Made by a program: the position numbers and the translations under genes. The notes beneath the pieces are model-generated. The model was not told where the DNA came from, ran no database searches, and saw only the letters and a list, made by a program, of their open reading frames with translations. DNA of 64,000 bases from assembly GCA_947176505.1 (NCBI GenBank), contig CAMWQW010000003.1:124001-188000 (forward strand), written 5' to 3'. Positions 53,796-62,706 of this stretch are shown here, piece by piece (within the stretch, counting starts at the first letter, position 1; each line of letters begins with the position of its first letter). The stretch comes from an uncultured Lachnospiraceae bacterium. Lineage in GTDB: Bacteria > Bacillota > Clostridia > Lachnospirales > Lachnospiraceae.

Positions 53796-55586
53796 TTATT
53801 CTTCTGTCACATATACTACATATCGCCCGTTGCCGAATACTTCCCTGTAAGAATGCTCTTTCATATACACCGCCAGAATCTGCAGCTTCTCATCAGCATC
53901 AAACGCCTCCTTGTCGACGCCGAACCAGTTCATTCCGTCCGCATCTTCCGCCAAATAAGCCGCTATCGGAGAAGCCGTGATTACTACCGGAGGCAACTCA
54001 ATCTGTTCCATATCCCGTTCAAACTCCACCATGCGATAGCTGTCTAAATCCGTCCAGAACGTAGACAATGCCGAAGGCATGTCAAGCAGATACCCAAGTC
54101 CCGGAACATCTCCGTATAAGAGCACTTCACGTCCCGTCAGATTCGCGTCTTGCGTATAATGCGCCAGTTCCTCAAGCCACGCAGCATTGTCCTGATTCGT
54201 ATAGACTCCTGCCGCTTTCACCGGTGCATTCACTGTCGCATCACGCGCTTCACCGTATATTCCGTCCTGAAAAGCAAAGTTCATGTGGAATCCCACACTC
54301 TGCACAAGAACAAACAATACGAGCACAGCAAACGGCATTCCCCATGCCGAAGCAAACTCTCTCTTGTCGTTCCTGCCGTATAGAAACCGTTCATAAGCAA
54401 TCCACAGCATAAACGGCAAGACAATAAACAGATTATTGATAATCGGGTACAACCTATTGTTACTTCCCAGCGGTGTCACAAAAATCTGCACAAGCACCAA
54501 TACTGCCAAAACTTTTTGTTCAGCTTTGACGCTCTTTGCAATCAGGCAATAAAACGCAACAATAATCGCCGAAACCAAAAGAAGCACCGCCGGATAATAA
54601 ATACTTCTGTATTCGTAATAGTGGAAATTGAATACACCCTTACCCCAATAAAAACGAAGAAGAACCGCCAACACTGCCGCATAGACCACCCTGCACACCC
54701 ACGCGGCACCACCCTTATCGCCAAACAGCCTGCGCTGCAGCATAAAAAGCAGCCATCCTCCTGCCATACATATCACCGCAAAAATCATCCAGTAAAGTCC
54801 TGTGATATAATCCCCGAACATACTCGTAATCATCGAAGTTGGTTTATAGTCTTCCGCCTTCTCGGTCATCGCAAACATTGTCTGCACCATGGCGGGATAA
54901 GCTCCCACACCATACCTGATGCAGATGGTCACAAGCGGCGCTCCGAATCCGACAATATATCCCCAAACGCACCATAACGTATTCCGAACTGTCTGTTGCA
55001 GCGTCCGGCGGTAAATGACCGCAGCATACCAAAGTACAACAATAAACGCCATCTGCACCACATTCGGCATTCTCACCGCCACATTCATACCAAGACAGAT
55101 TCCCGCCGCCAGATAGTACCCCTTTTTCTCTTTCACAATGCCGTAGTACAACAGAAGCGCCCCTGCTGCCATACACAAATATGTCAGATAGTTATACAGA
55201 CTCGTAGACGGGCACCAGCACAATCCCAGCGCAATCCACTCACCTGTAAACGCAAAAGGCGCCGGAATCTTCCTACGCAAAACCGCATATGCTCCCACAG
55301 CCGTCACCGACTGTACTAACGCTGTGTAGAAATACATCCCCGTCAAAGTATTGCCGAATGGAAGATGCATCATCAGACTGCCTACAACATTTGCCAGATA
55401 AGTCGCCACCATCCATGTACCGTTCATCGTCCCAAAGAACTCAAAATTCGCCAGACTGTAAGTAGCATCCGACACATCAATGCCCTGTCGTATGTTTGCT
55501 AACGGGTACCAAAACAGTAATGCAGGAAACAGTATCTTCTCTATGAAATTTTGATATTTGCGATACGCCGCTGCCATTTTGTTCAT
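53796..55586 (-). CDS. Polytopic membrane protein, GT-C-like plan
   Basis: A 596-residue protein with about twelve membrane segments. NIRQGIDVSDATYSLANFEF after the first helix is an Asp-containing outer loop as in GT-C enzymes (GT39/GT83-like). A soluble outside domain of about 150 residues at the C-terminus includes LLYGDVPGLGYLLDMPSA and FERDMEQIELPPVVI. It starts with GGAG 3 bp before ATG. It lies 17 bp after the acyltransferase gene. A role in extracytoplasmic sugar addition is inferred; no named family was recognised. Confidence 0.68.
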   Translation of the reverse strand: MNKMAAAYRKYQNFIEKILFPALLFWYPLANIRQGIDVSDATYSLANFEFFGTMNGTWMVATYLANVVGSLMMHLPFGNTLTGMYFYTALVQSVTAVGAYAVLRRKIPAPFAFTGEWIALGLCWCPSTSLYNYLTYLCMAAGALLLYYGIVKEKKGYYLAAGICLGMNVAVRMPNVVQMAFIVVLWYAAVIYRRTLQQTVRNTLWCVWGYIVGFGAPLVTICIRYGVGAYPAMVQTMFAMTEKAEDYKPTSMITSMFGDYITGLYWMIFAVICMAGGWLLFMLQRRLFGDKGGAAWVCRVVYAAVLAVLLRFYWGKGVFNFHYYEYRSIYYPAVLLLVSAIIVAFYCLIAKSVKAEQKVLAVLVLVQIFVTPLGSNNRLYPIINNLFIVLPFMLWIAYERFLYGRNDKREFASAWGMPFAVLVLFVLVQSVGFHMNFAFQDGIYGEARDATVNAPVKAAGVYTNQDNAAWLEELAHYTQDANLTGREVLLYGDVPGLGYLLDMPSALSTFWTDLDSYRMVEFERDMEQIELPPVVITASPIAAYLAEDADGMNWFGVDKEAFDADEKLQILAVYMKEHSYREVFGNGRYVVYVTEE

Positions 55587-55603
55587 CTGCTCCGCACTCT
55601 CTC

Positions 55604-56701
55604 TTAAGCTGCATCACCGTCTGCCCTGTTTCTCATCCCCGCTTTAAACCGTACTGCCATCTTACCGGCTCCCCTGAATATCCACGCGCGCACGAAATCC
55701 ACTGCCGTTCCCACCGCATACACAAGCAGAACACTGCCAATCATATGCGGGATGAACATCCAGCTTCCCCACACTGAATCTACATGCAGCCATTTCATCC
55801 ATTGATATCGGACAAGCACATGTTCATGCAAAAGATACACGCCAAATGTGTACGGCGCAAGCCCTCTGATGACTTTTGCCGTTGTGCCCTCCCACGGCTT
55901 CATGTCCTTAAATACCATAAATAATCCAACCGAGCCGAGAAGACACAGAATATGATTGTAAGTCGTCGGCATATCCATATAATAGGTAAAAGGATGCAGC
56001 ACCTGAGCCACAATACCGGACGCCGCCGCCAGAAGGAATATCCCGAGGCTCATGCCCAGATAGAGCAATACCGCATTTCGCTTTTTTTCCAAAAACGGAC
56101 AGCCGTACAGCCTGATATACGCCGCAATCAAAAATAAGCATACAAACCAGCCGTATTCATATCCATATTTATCCGTGGCAAAAGTTGCCGGAACAATCGA
56201 CTTCCATACAGAAAAATAGAGCAAAAGGATACCGATTACAATCTGCAAAATCCTCTTATCCACCGCCTTGACGCCCGCTGCCAAAACCGGCGAAAGCACA
56301 TACATAATCAAATACGCAGTGGCAAACCAGTAATGTTCCGTCTCAATGGGCAACACGTAATTCAGCCAGTCATAAATCGACAAATCACCCGTCGAAATCA
56401 CGCCCATGCAAATCAGAACAATCGGCGTGAGCAGAGAATAAAAAAGAATCTGCGCCGCCAGAGACATCACTCTCCCCGGTTTCCATGCAGACTCCACCAA
56501 AAAATATCCACTGATAAGCACATAGCAGTTTACGGCAACGATACAGAAAGCCACAATAAAATGCGTGGCGTAATTCACCGCCGTATGCTCCTCTGTATAC
56601 AGCAGCGTTAAATTGCTTTTATTCAAATAATGAAGGACAATAATCATCAACATTGCCACAATACGCAATAGTTCAAAGTTTGCCTGCCGTTTGGACTGCA
56701 T
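55604..56701 (-). CDS. Acyltransferase family 3 protein (O-acetyltransferase, OafA/WecH-like)
   Basis: A 365-residue protein with about ten membrane segments. ANFELLRIVAMLMIIVLHY at the start has the Arg and His typical of the Acyl_transf_3 family, and PYTFGVYLLHEHVLVRY near 290 is the usual penultimate helix. These proteins O-acetylate sugars of exported glycans with acetyl-CoA from inside. The ATG at 56701 has GGAGG 9 bp upstream. A promoter candidate lies just before it, with a predicted transcript start only about 14 bases from this ATG. Confidence 0.87.
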   Translation of the reverse strand: MQSKRQANFELLRIVAMLMIIVLHYLNKSNLTLLYTEEHTAVNYATHFIVAFCIVAVNCYVLISGYFLVESAWKPGRVMSLAAQILFYSLLTPIVLICMGVISTGDLSIYDWLNYVLPIETEHYWFATAYLIMYVLSPVLAAGVKAVDKRILQIVIGILLLYFSVWKSIVPATFATDKYGYEYGWFVCLFLIAAYIRLYGCPFLEKKRNAVLLYLGMSLGIFLLAAASGIVAQVLHPFTYYMDMPTTYNHILCLLGSVGLFMVFKDMKPWEGTTAKVIRGLAPYTFGVYLLHEHVLVRYQWMKWLHVDSVWGSWMFIPHMIGSVLLVYAVGTAVDFVRAWIFRGAGKMAVRFKAGMRNRADGDAA

Positions 56702-56720
56702 ATGCTGTTCCTCCATAACT

Positions 56721-56750
56721 CTTATAGGTTTTTACAATATTTGGTCTCAA
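56721..56750 (-). promoter_or_regulatory. Candidate internal promoter before the acyltransferase gene
   Basis: On the minus strand TTGAGA (56745-56750) is followed after 18 bp by TATAAG (56721-56726), inside the gap after the GtrA gene. The leader to the ATG at 56701 would be about 12 to 15 nt, just enough for the GGAGG ribosome binding site. Confidence 0.45.
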
Positions 56751-56779
56751 ATATCTACACATTCCGCTCCGCTGCCATG

Positions 56780-57208
56780 TCATTCTTTCTCTTTAAAAAT
56801 CCATAATTTACTTAAGAAATAATTAGCTAAAATTACAATGACCTGACAGACAAATTTGGAAATATATTCATTGATGCCTGCCAATGTTACCATGACAAAC
56901 ATAAGCCCCAGCTCAAGAAACTCCGTTGCAACTCTTGCCCCGATAAAAGAGAGAAACTCCCTGCCAAAAGACTGCACGCTCTTGTTCTTACTCTTAAAGA
57001 CAAATGTCCTGTTCGTCCAGTACGCAAATACCACCGTCAGAACCCATGAGAGAGCCGTCGCCGCCATATAATGTATGTGCAGCGCAGAAGAAAACAGAAA
57101 GTACAACACATAATTTAATACAAACGCCAGAAATCCGAAAATCAGATAATTGAATCCCTCTTCATGCTCTTTATATATTCCCCAGCAAAAGTTCCAAAGT
57201 TTCTTCAT
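56780..57208 (-). CDS. GtrA family membrane protein (polyprenyl-linked sugar flippase candidate)
   Basis: A 142-residue protein with four membrane helices, the size and plan of GtrA. FNYLIFGFLAFVLNYVLYFLF is the first helix, WVLTVVFAYWTNRTFVFKSK with the NRxFVF motif the second, and LSKLWIFKEK the typical C-terminal end. GtrA proteins are thought to move undecaprenyl-phosphate-sugar to the outside face. The partner GtrB-type GT2 is at 49150-50133. GGAGG lies 7 bp upstream of ATG. It is the second gene of the operon, 42 bp after the flippase. Confidence 0.9.
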   Translation of the reverse strand: MKKLWNFCWGIYKEHEEGFNYLIFGFLAFVLNYVLYFLFSSALHIHYMAATALSWVLTVVFAYWTNRTFVFKSKNKSVQSFGREFLSFIGARVATEFLELGLMFVMVTLAGINEYISKFVCQVIVILANYFLSKLWIFKEKE

Positions 57209-57250
57209 GGACTAACCTCCAGTATATCGTCATCACAGAGAACATATTCT

Positions 57251-59008
57251 TCATGCCTTGCTCTCTGTGACTATCTTGCCATTCACCACCCTGTACACCA
57301 TATCGCACTTTTCAATCGTCTGCAGTCTGTGGGCAATAATAATGAGTGTCTTGCGCCCGTGCAGCCTGTTGATAGAGTCCATAATCGCCGCCTCCGTCTC
57401 ATTGTCAAGCGCTGACGTAGCTTCGTCTAACACCAAGACTTCCGGATCCTCAAAAAGTGCTCTGGCGATACCGATACGCTGTCTCTGTCCTCCCGACAGA
57501 CGGATTCCCCGTTCGCCGATTCCCGTATCCAGTCCGTTCGGAAGCCCTCTGACGAACTCATCAAGCTGCGCTTCCCTAAGCGCCTCCCACACCCTGTCAT
57601 CATCTATGTCTTCATCAGGATAACCGAAGGCAACATTTTTGCGAATAGTAGAATCTATCATAAAAATAGTCTGAGGAATATAACCGATATTTTTGAGCCA
57701 AGATGCATAATGCTCCCTGACTTCCACTCCGTCTGCAAGAATGCTCCCGCTCTCAAGCTGTAGTAATCCCAGCAGAATATCCACAATCGTTGTCTTGCCG
57801 GCGCCGGATGTTCCTACGATTCCGACGGCATTGCCAATCGGTATCGTCATATCCGCATGGTCAAAAATCAAAACATCTGTATTAGGATATTTGTAGGTTA
57901 TGTCCCGCAGTACAATCTCTTTTCCCACGGCAAGTTTCTCCACATCTACCTTCTTCTGATAAGTCTCCTCACCGTAATCAATGTTCTCATCCCGTATCTC
58001 TTCCTGAAGATTGTCACTCACTCCCATGAAAAACGGCTCAAAATAAGAAATGGATGTCAAGTGGTTATTGATTCTATTTGCACAAGGTATCAGTCTCATA
58101 GCTGCAACTGCCAGAAGTCCAAGCTGCGGTACGATGTCCGCCGCCTCTGTTCCGTGCAGAAGCTGTATCATCAAGTACAGAATCATACCCGCGATGGCAA
58201 GCGTCTCAATCAGCAGCCTCGGAGTTGAGTTATACAGATTATACCGCTGTACCGCGCCCACATACCCCGCGCCGCATTTAGAATATTCATTAATAAAATA
58301 ATTTTCTTTACGGGCAATCTTGATTTCCTTGATGCCCATAACCGACTGGTCAATCCATTTATACAATCCGCTGTAGAACTCTTGGTTCTCCTCTCCCGCT
58401 TTTCTCATAATCGGTTTTAAGATACACTTAATCACTAAAAGCGCAACTACCAAAAGCGCCGTGACCGTTAGACTCATCCACACGTCCGTCACCAGACTGA
58501 CTCCCGCAAGGCATATAAACACGATTCCTTCACTGATCAGCTGCAGCATCGACAGAATCAAACCATACATATTGTTGACATCCGATGTAATACTCCTCTG
58601 TATCACCGCGGTGTCTGCACCTAGATAATACTCGTACGGACGCTGCATGAAATTAATCATCATCCTCCGCGATGTTGCAAATTGGTTTGTATAGACAAAT
58701 TTAAGTTGTACCTTCTGTTGGAAAAACAAGAAAATATTTTTGACCACAAAAACAAGAACCAGCCCGACCATCACAAGTATTGTCAGTTGATTACTGTTAT
58801 CCAGATGAAAAATACCGCATATCACCTGCAAATATTTATGTTTGCCAATAGCGTCTTCCTCAAGCACCACATTCATGACCGGTACAATCATGGAAACGCC
58901 AAGTGTCTCCAATATAGCCCCGATTAACATGAGAAAGACAAGCAGCACCATCTTATTCTTCTGCTGCCTATCTAAAAGGACCATCAGTTTTCTGTATATC
59001 TTCATCAT
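57251..59008 (-). CDS. ABC-type lipid-linked oligosaccharide flippase, PglK-like, first gene of the operon
   Basis: A 585-residue half-transporter of the same kind as the one at 8607-10442. The membrane domain contains IGAILETLGVSMIVPVMNVV and LMIQLLHGTEAADIVPQLG. The ATPase domain has Walker A GTSGAGKTT at about 399-407, LSGGQRQR at 504-511, DEATSALD at 528-535 and AHRL near 560. Both copies share the RPYEyYLGAD stretch, so they are close paralogues. It probably flips an undecaprenyl-diphosphate-linked glycan. Two ATG codons, at 59008 and 59005, can start it. Confidence 0.9.
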   Translation of the reverse strand: MMKIYRKLMVLLDRQQKNKMVLLVFLMLIGAILETLGVSMIVPVMNVVLEEDAIGKHKYLQVICGIFHLDNSNQLTILVMVGLVLVFVVKNIFLFFQQKVQLKFVYTNQFATSRRMMINFMQRPYEYYLGADTAVIQRSITSDVNNMYGLILSMLQLISEGIVFICLAGVSLVTDVWMSLTVTALLVVALLVIKCILKPIMRKAGEENQEFYSGLYKWIDQSVMGIKEIKIARKENYFINEYSKCGAGYVGAVQRYNLYNSTPRLLIETLAIAGMILYLMIQLLHGTEAADIVPQLGLLAVAAMRLIPCANRINNHLTSISYFEPFFMGVSDNLQEEIRDENIDYGEETYQKKVDVEKLAVGKEIVLRDITYKYPNTDVLIFDHADMTIPIGNAVGIVGTSGAGKTTIVDILLGLLQLESGSILADGVEVREHYASWLKNIGYIPQTIFMIDSTIRKNVAFGYPDEDIDDDRVWEALREAQLDEFVRGLPNGLDTGIGERGIRLSGGQRQRIGIARALFEDPEVLVLDEATSALDNETEAAIMDSINRLHGRKTLIIIAHRLQTIEKCDMVYRVVNGKIVTESKA

Positions 59009-59104
59009 ACCGCAGTATATCCTTTCGCAATATATCCGCCTATTCCCATGACTGCCGCCTAGGGCACCGCTTTCAAAATGATATCAGACCAAAAATATTC
59101 TTAC

Positions 59105-59133
59105 ATTTTATCACAGGAGAAGTAAGTATGCAA
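59105..59133 (-). promoter_or_regulatory. Main promoter candidate of the leftward glycan operon
   Basis: On the minus strand TTGCAT (59128-59133) is followed by exactly 17 bp and TAAAAT (59105-59110). It is about 95 bp upstream of the first gene of the long leftward series, in the 260-bp divergent gap 59009-59268. The gap holds no gene. Confidence 0.6.
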
Positions 59134-59192
59134 ATTACAAAATTGTTTTCCGCAATAAAATTAAAACTTTTTAAGGCAAATTACCATTCGCC

Positions 59193-59221
59193 TTGTATCT
59201 CTCCCCAAAATAAGGTAAGAT
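59193..59221 (+). promoter_or_regulatory. Divergent promoter candidate for the decarboxylase/ATP-grasp pair
   Basis: TTGTAT (59193-59198) is followed after exactly 17 bp by TAAGAT (59216-59221), 47 bp upstream of the ATG at 59269. It is back to back with the leftward operon promoter about 60 bp away, so a shared regulator could act on both. Confidence 0.5.
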
Positions 59222-59235
59222 TGCAATAGAATCAC

Positions 59236-59245
59236 GACCTAGGTC
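59236..59245. promoter_or_regulatory. Perfect 10-bp palindrome in the leader of the plus-strand pair
   Basis: GACCTAGGTC reads the same on both strands and lies 15 to 24 bp downstream of the candidate -10 box, just before the ribosome binding site. It is well placed for an operator, but short palindromes arise by chance. Confidence 0.25.
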
Positions 59246-59268
59246 ATATCAACAGAAAGGCGGACCCA

Positions 59269-60555
59269 ATGACAACTGACACAGAACAGTTACAGACACC
59301 CTATTTCGTTATAGACGAACCGATTCTACAGCGTTATTACGATATGCTGGTGGAATCGTTGTCCTCCAACTGGAATAATTATCTGATAGGCTATTCTTTT
59401 AAGACTAACTCTCTGCCGTGGCTTGTTTCTTACGTTAAGAAAAGAGGCGCATACGCTGAAGTCGTGTCGGAAGACGAATACAGCCTCGCGAAATATATGG
59501 GTTACCGCAATGACGAGATTATCTACAACGGTCCTTACAAGGGTCAGCAATCTTTCTGCGACGTGCTCCTTGCAGGCGGTGTCGTCAATCTCGACTCCAT
59601 GCAGGAAATCCGTTGGTTGACCAATTTAGTCAATTTGCATCCCGACAAACCTTTTGAAGTCGGCATCCGTGCTAATTTTAATTTAGAACAAATGTGTCCC
59701 GGAGAGACAACTATGGGCGAAGTCAGCGGCCGCTTCGGTTTCTGTTATGAAACAGGTAAATTTGCCGAAGCTCTTAAGATACTCCGCAGTCTTTCCAATG
59801 TATCTGTGACAGGACTGCATCTGCATTCCAGCAGCAAGTCACGGAGCGTCAATATTTTCCGTTCTATTGCCCGCATGGCATGTCAGTTAAAAACAGAATT
59901 TGACTTAAATCTGAAATACGTTGACCTTGGCGGAGGCTACTGCGGCGGCATGGAAGGCAGACCAGAATACCCCGACTATTTCCCCGTCGTTGCCGAAGAA
60001 CTTCGCGAATGCTTTACTCCGGAAGAGACGATGTTGATTGTGGAACCGGGCATTTCCCTAATTTCCAAATGTACTGCCTTCGTGACAAGCGTTTTTGATA
60101 CCCGCGACATCAAAGGCACGCGATATGTGATGACTGACGGAAGCCGTTTCAACATTGACCCGACGATGATTAAATCATCTCATTTATTCCATGTGGAGTA
60201 TACAACGAATTATGGTGAGTCTTGCGCCGATAACGATGAGAGCGGCGTCTCCTCCCGTTCCGTCTTTGGTTCGGCTCAAAACAACTGCGATTCGCGTCCG
60301 GATATCAGCCAGCAGATTATCAGCGGATTTACCTGCATGGAAGTGGACAGACTCTTCACTTACAAGGATCAGCCCGAACTCATTCCCGGCGACCGCATTA
60401 TCTATGAAAATGTCGGCGGATACACGATGAGTTTAAATCCGCTTTTTATTCAATATTTCCCTGCCGTATATGTGAAAAACGGCGATGAGATGCGTATGGT
60501 GCGTAAAAAGTGGACGCCTGCCGAATATGTGCAGGGAAGCGAGTGGGAAATGTAG
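59269..60555 (+). CDS. PLP alanine-racemase-fold decarboxylase (DAP/ornithine decarboxylase family)
   Basis: A 428-residue fold-type III PLP enzyme. IGYSFKTNSLPWL has the PLP lysine near residue 45, HLHSSSK near 185 and DLGGGYCGG near 225 bind the phosphate, EPGISLIS near 262 is the EPGR-like element and FTCMEVDRLF near 363 carries the partner-subunit Cys and Asp. This is the plan of LysA-like decarboxylases. The substrate is likely an amino acid other than diaminopimelate, because the gene is paired with an ATP-grasp ligase. AGAAAGG lies about 9 bp before the ATG. It may supply an amine for coupling to the glycan. Confidence 0.85.
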   Translation: MTTDTEQLQTPYFVIDEPILQRYYDMLVESLSSNWNNYLIGYSFKTNSLPWLVSYVKKRGAYAEVVSEDEYSLAKYMGYRNDEIIYNGPYKGQQSFCDVLLAGGVVNLDSMQEIRWLTNLVNLHPDKPFEVGIRANFNLEQMCPGETTMGEVSGRFGFCYETGKFAEALKILRSLSNVSVTGLHLHSSSKSRSVNIFRSIARMACQLKTEFDLNLKYVDLGGGYCGGMEGRPEYPDYFPVVAEELRECFTPEETMLIVEPGISLISKCTAFVTSVFDTRDIKGTRYVMTDGSRFNIDPTMIKSSHLFHVEYTTNYGESCADNDESGVSSRSVFGSAQNNCDSRPDISQQIISGFTCMEVDRLFTYKDQPELIPGDRIIYENVGGYTMSLNPLFIQYFPAVYVKNGDEMRMVRKKWTPAEYVQGSEWEM

Positions 60556-60572
60556 AAAGGCATATCAACATC

Positions 60573-61562
60573 ATGGAAAACAATATCAATATTCTAATAT
60601 TAAGCTGTGGCACGAGAAATCTTCTGATTCGATATTTTAAGGAACCGCAAAACGGTATCGGCAGGGTAATCGGCACAGACTGTAGTGTCTATGCACCTGC
60701 ACTGTACGAAGCAGACGCACATTACATTGTGCCCCGTATGACCAATCCCGGTTATCTCGACACAATCCTCGATATCTGCCATAAAGAAAAAATACATGCC
60801 GTTCTACCTTTGCAGGAAGACGAGTTGTATCTGATTGCCTCCCACCGCAGCCTGTTCGAAGATGCCGGTATCACCCCCATTGTTTCGGAGGCAGAAACCG
60901 TCAATTTGTGCCGCGATAAATACGCCTTTTATCAATATCTGAAGCAACATGGCTTTCCTGCCATTACGAGCTGTGACAGCTTCGAGTCATTTATGAAGGA
61001 ATCCGCATCCGGCAATATGAAGCTTCCGGTCTTTATCAAACCAACTCACGGCTGCGGCAGTATCGGTATACAGAAAGTGGACCATCCGGGTCTGCTGGAA
61101 GCTCTCTGCAAATATCAAGATAATATGGACGATTCCTATATTATTCAGAATTATGCTGACGGCGAAGAATTTGGCGCAGATATCTATGTTGATTTGCTGA
61201 CAAAAAAGCCTGTATCTATTTTTGTCAAAAAGAAGCTGCGGATGCGTGCAGGCGAAACGGAGAAGTCCGTTTCTTACCGGGATGATAAGCTTTTTGAATT
61301 GATTGAGAAAACAATAGAACCGCTAAAGTTAGCCGGTCCTGTTGATATGGATATTTTCTGTATTGACGGGCAGTATTATATTTCCGAGATTAACCCCCGT
61401 TTCGGCGGCGGCTACCCTCATGCCTACAACTGCGGCATAAACTTCCCTCACCTGATTGCCGAAAATATTGCCGGAAGGGCAAACGAAAGGAACATCGGCA
61501 ATTACGAAGAGGGCGCGTGCATGTTAAAATACACGGATTTGACAATGCGGAAATTATCCTGA
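60573..61562 (+). CDS. ATP-grasp ligase, paralogue 2
   Basis: A 329-residue ATP-grasp protein closely related to the one at 39910-40893: ILILSCGTRN, TDCSVYAPALYEADAHY, EEFGADIYVDL, FVKKKLRMRAGETEKSVS and YYISEINPRFGGGYPHAY match it almost position by position. FIKPTHGCGSIG near 148 is the glycine-rich ATP loop. The ATG at 60573 is 18 bp after the decarboxylase stop, with AGAAAGG upstream. It should couple an amino acid or amine to a carboxylate. It converges on pseI with 17 bp between stops and no obvious terminator. Confidence 0.87.
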   Translation: MENNINILILSCGTRNLLIRYFKEPQNGIGRVIGTDCSVYAPALYEADAHYIVPRMTNPGYLDTILDICHKEKIHAVLPLQEDELYLIASHRSLFEDAGITPIVSEAETVNLCRDKYAFYQYLKQHGFPAITSCDSFESFMKESASGNMKLPVFIKPTHGCGSIGIQKVDHPGLLEALCKYQDNMDDSYIIQNYADGEEFGADIYVDLLTKKPVSIFVKKKLRMRAGETEKSVSYRDDKLFELIEKTIEPLKLAGPVDMDIFCIDGQYYISEINPRFGGGYPHAYNCGINFPHLIAENIAGRANERNIGNYEEGACMLKYTDLTMRKLS

Positions 61563-61579
61563 TACAGCCCTTACATCCC

Positions 61580-62629
61580 TCACCGTATCATCTCCCATGT
61601 CAGCGGAGTACCCATTTCGACATCACATACAATGGTTTTACCCAGAACTTCCTCATAATACATGGTGTGAAGTCCTTCGTGAGGTCGGATGGATCGCACA
61701 TTGTCAGGCGTCAGCTTCTCTCCCGCCTTAATATCTTTCACCACAAAAAGCGACCGGGAACCGTGACGCTCTTTCTCCTGTTTTTCGGTCAGCTTGTATT
61801 CCGGTACCCCCAGCGCCTTCTCGACGATACGGATATTCGTAACCATCTCTTTAAATTCCTCCGGTTCCATAGAAAAGGCTCCATCCGGACCGCCATCCGA
61901 CCGTCTAAGCGTCAAATGTTTCTCCACCATCTTAATTCCAAGCGCCGCTGCTGCCACCGGTACCACGCTTCCCATAGAATGATCGGACAGTCCTACCGGG
62001 CAGTCATAAGTCTTTGCCAACGTAGGAATCATTTTCAGGTTAATCTCCTCGTAGGGCGTCGGGTAAGCCGACACACATTTAAGGAGCATCACTTCATCGT
62101 TGCCTTCTTCCCGGCATACGTCGAGCGCGCGCTCAATATCCTCAACATGCGCCACCCCAGTTGCCAGTATGATTGGTCTGTGCGTTCCTGCCGCCCTGCG
62201 GATTAAGGGAATATCGTTAATCTCATAAGAAGCAATCTTATATGCCGGCATATTGCATTCCTTCATAAAGTCTACCGCCGCAAAATCAAATGGCGAGGAA
62301 AAACAATCCATCCCAAGCCCTTCGGCAATTTCTTTTAATTTCGGCTGCCATTCCCACGGGGTGGAAGCTTCCTGATACAACTGATATTCTGTCATGCCAT
62401 CCCATAGTCCGCCATGGTTTACGAAACATTCCTTATCACTATTCACTGACAGGCTGTCCGCCGTATAAGTCTGCAATTTGACGGCGTCTGCTCCCGCTTC
62501 CTTCGCCGCGTGAATAATTTCTACCGCCCTGTCGTAGTCTTTGAGATGATTTCCCGACATCTCCGCCACACAGAAACAAGGCTGGTTTTCACCTACCATT
62601 CTGCTACCGATTTTAAACTCTTTCTTCAT
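61580..62629 (-). CDS. pseI: Pseudaminic acid synthase
   Basis: A 349-residue NeuB-family enzyme with an N-terminal TIM barrel and a C-terminal SAF domain. VAEMSGNH, AGADAVKLQTYTADSL, GLWDGMTEYQLYQEASTPWEW, FSSPFDF, YKIASYE, LLKCVSAYPTP and VGLSDHSMG follow Campylobacter PseI closely, and the C-terminal SIRPHEGLH is the SAF end. It condenses a 6-deoxy-hexosamine with phosphoenolpyruvate to give a nonulosonic acid. Legionaminic synthase is less likely from the length of match. ATG 62629 has AAGGCGGG 8 bp upstream; the GTG at 62638 is rejected. Confidence 0.87.
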   Translation of the reverse strand: MKKEFKIGSRMVGENQPCFCVAEMSGNHLKDYDRAVEIIHAAKEAGADAVKLQTYTADSLSVNSDKECFVNHGGLWDGMTEYQLYQEASTPWEWQPKLKEIAEGLGMDCFSSPFDFAAVDFMKECNMPAYKIASYEINDIPLIRRAAGTHRPIILATGVAHVEDIERALDVCREEGNDEVMLLKCVSAYPTPYEEINLKMIPTLAKTYDCPVGLSDHSMGSVVPVAAAALGIKMVEKHLTLRRSDGGPDGAFSMEPEEFKEMVTNIRIVEKALGVPEYKLTEKQEKERHGSRSLFVVKDIKAGEKLTPDNVRSIRPHEGLHTMYYEEVLGKTIVCDVEMGTPLTWEMIR

Positions 62630-62706
62630 ATTCTGCACCCGCCTTGCTTATCTCCACGTTTCAAATCATGTACCTCTCGCCTTCATTCATGAAACCGTTT
62701 CGGTAC

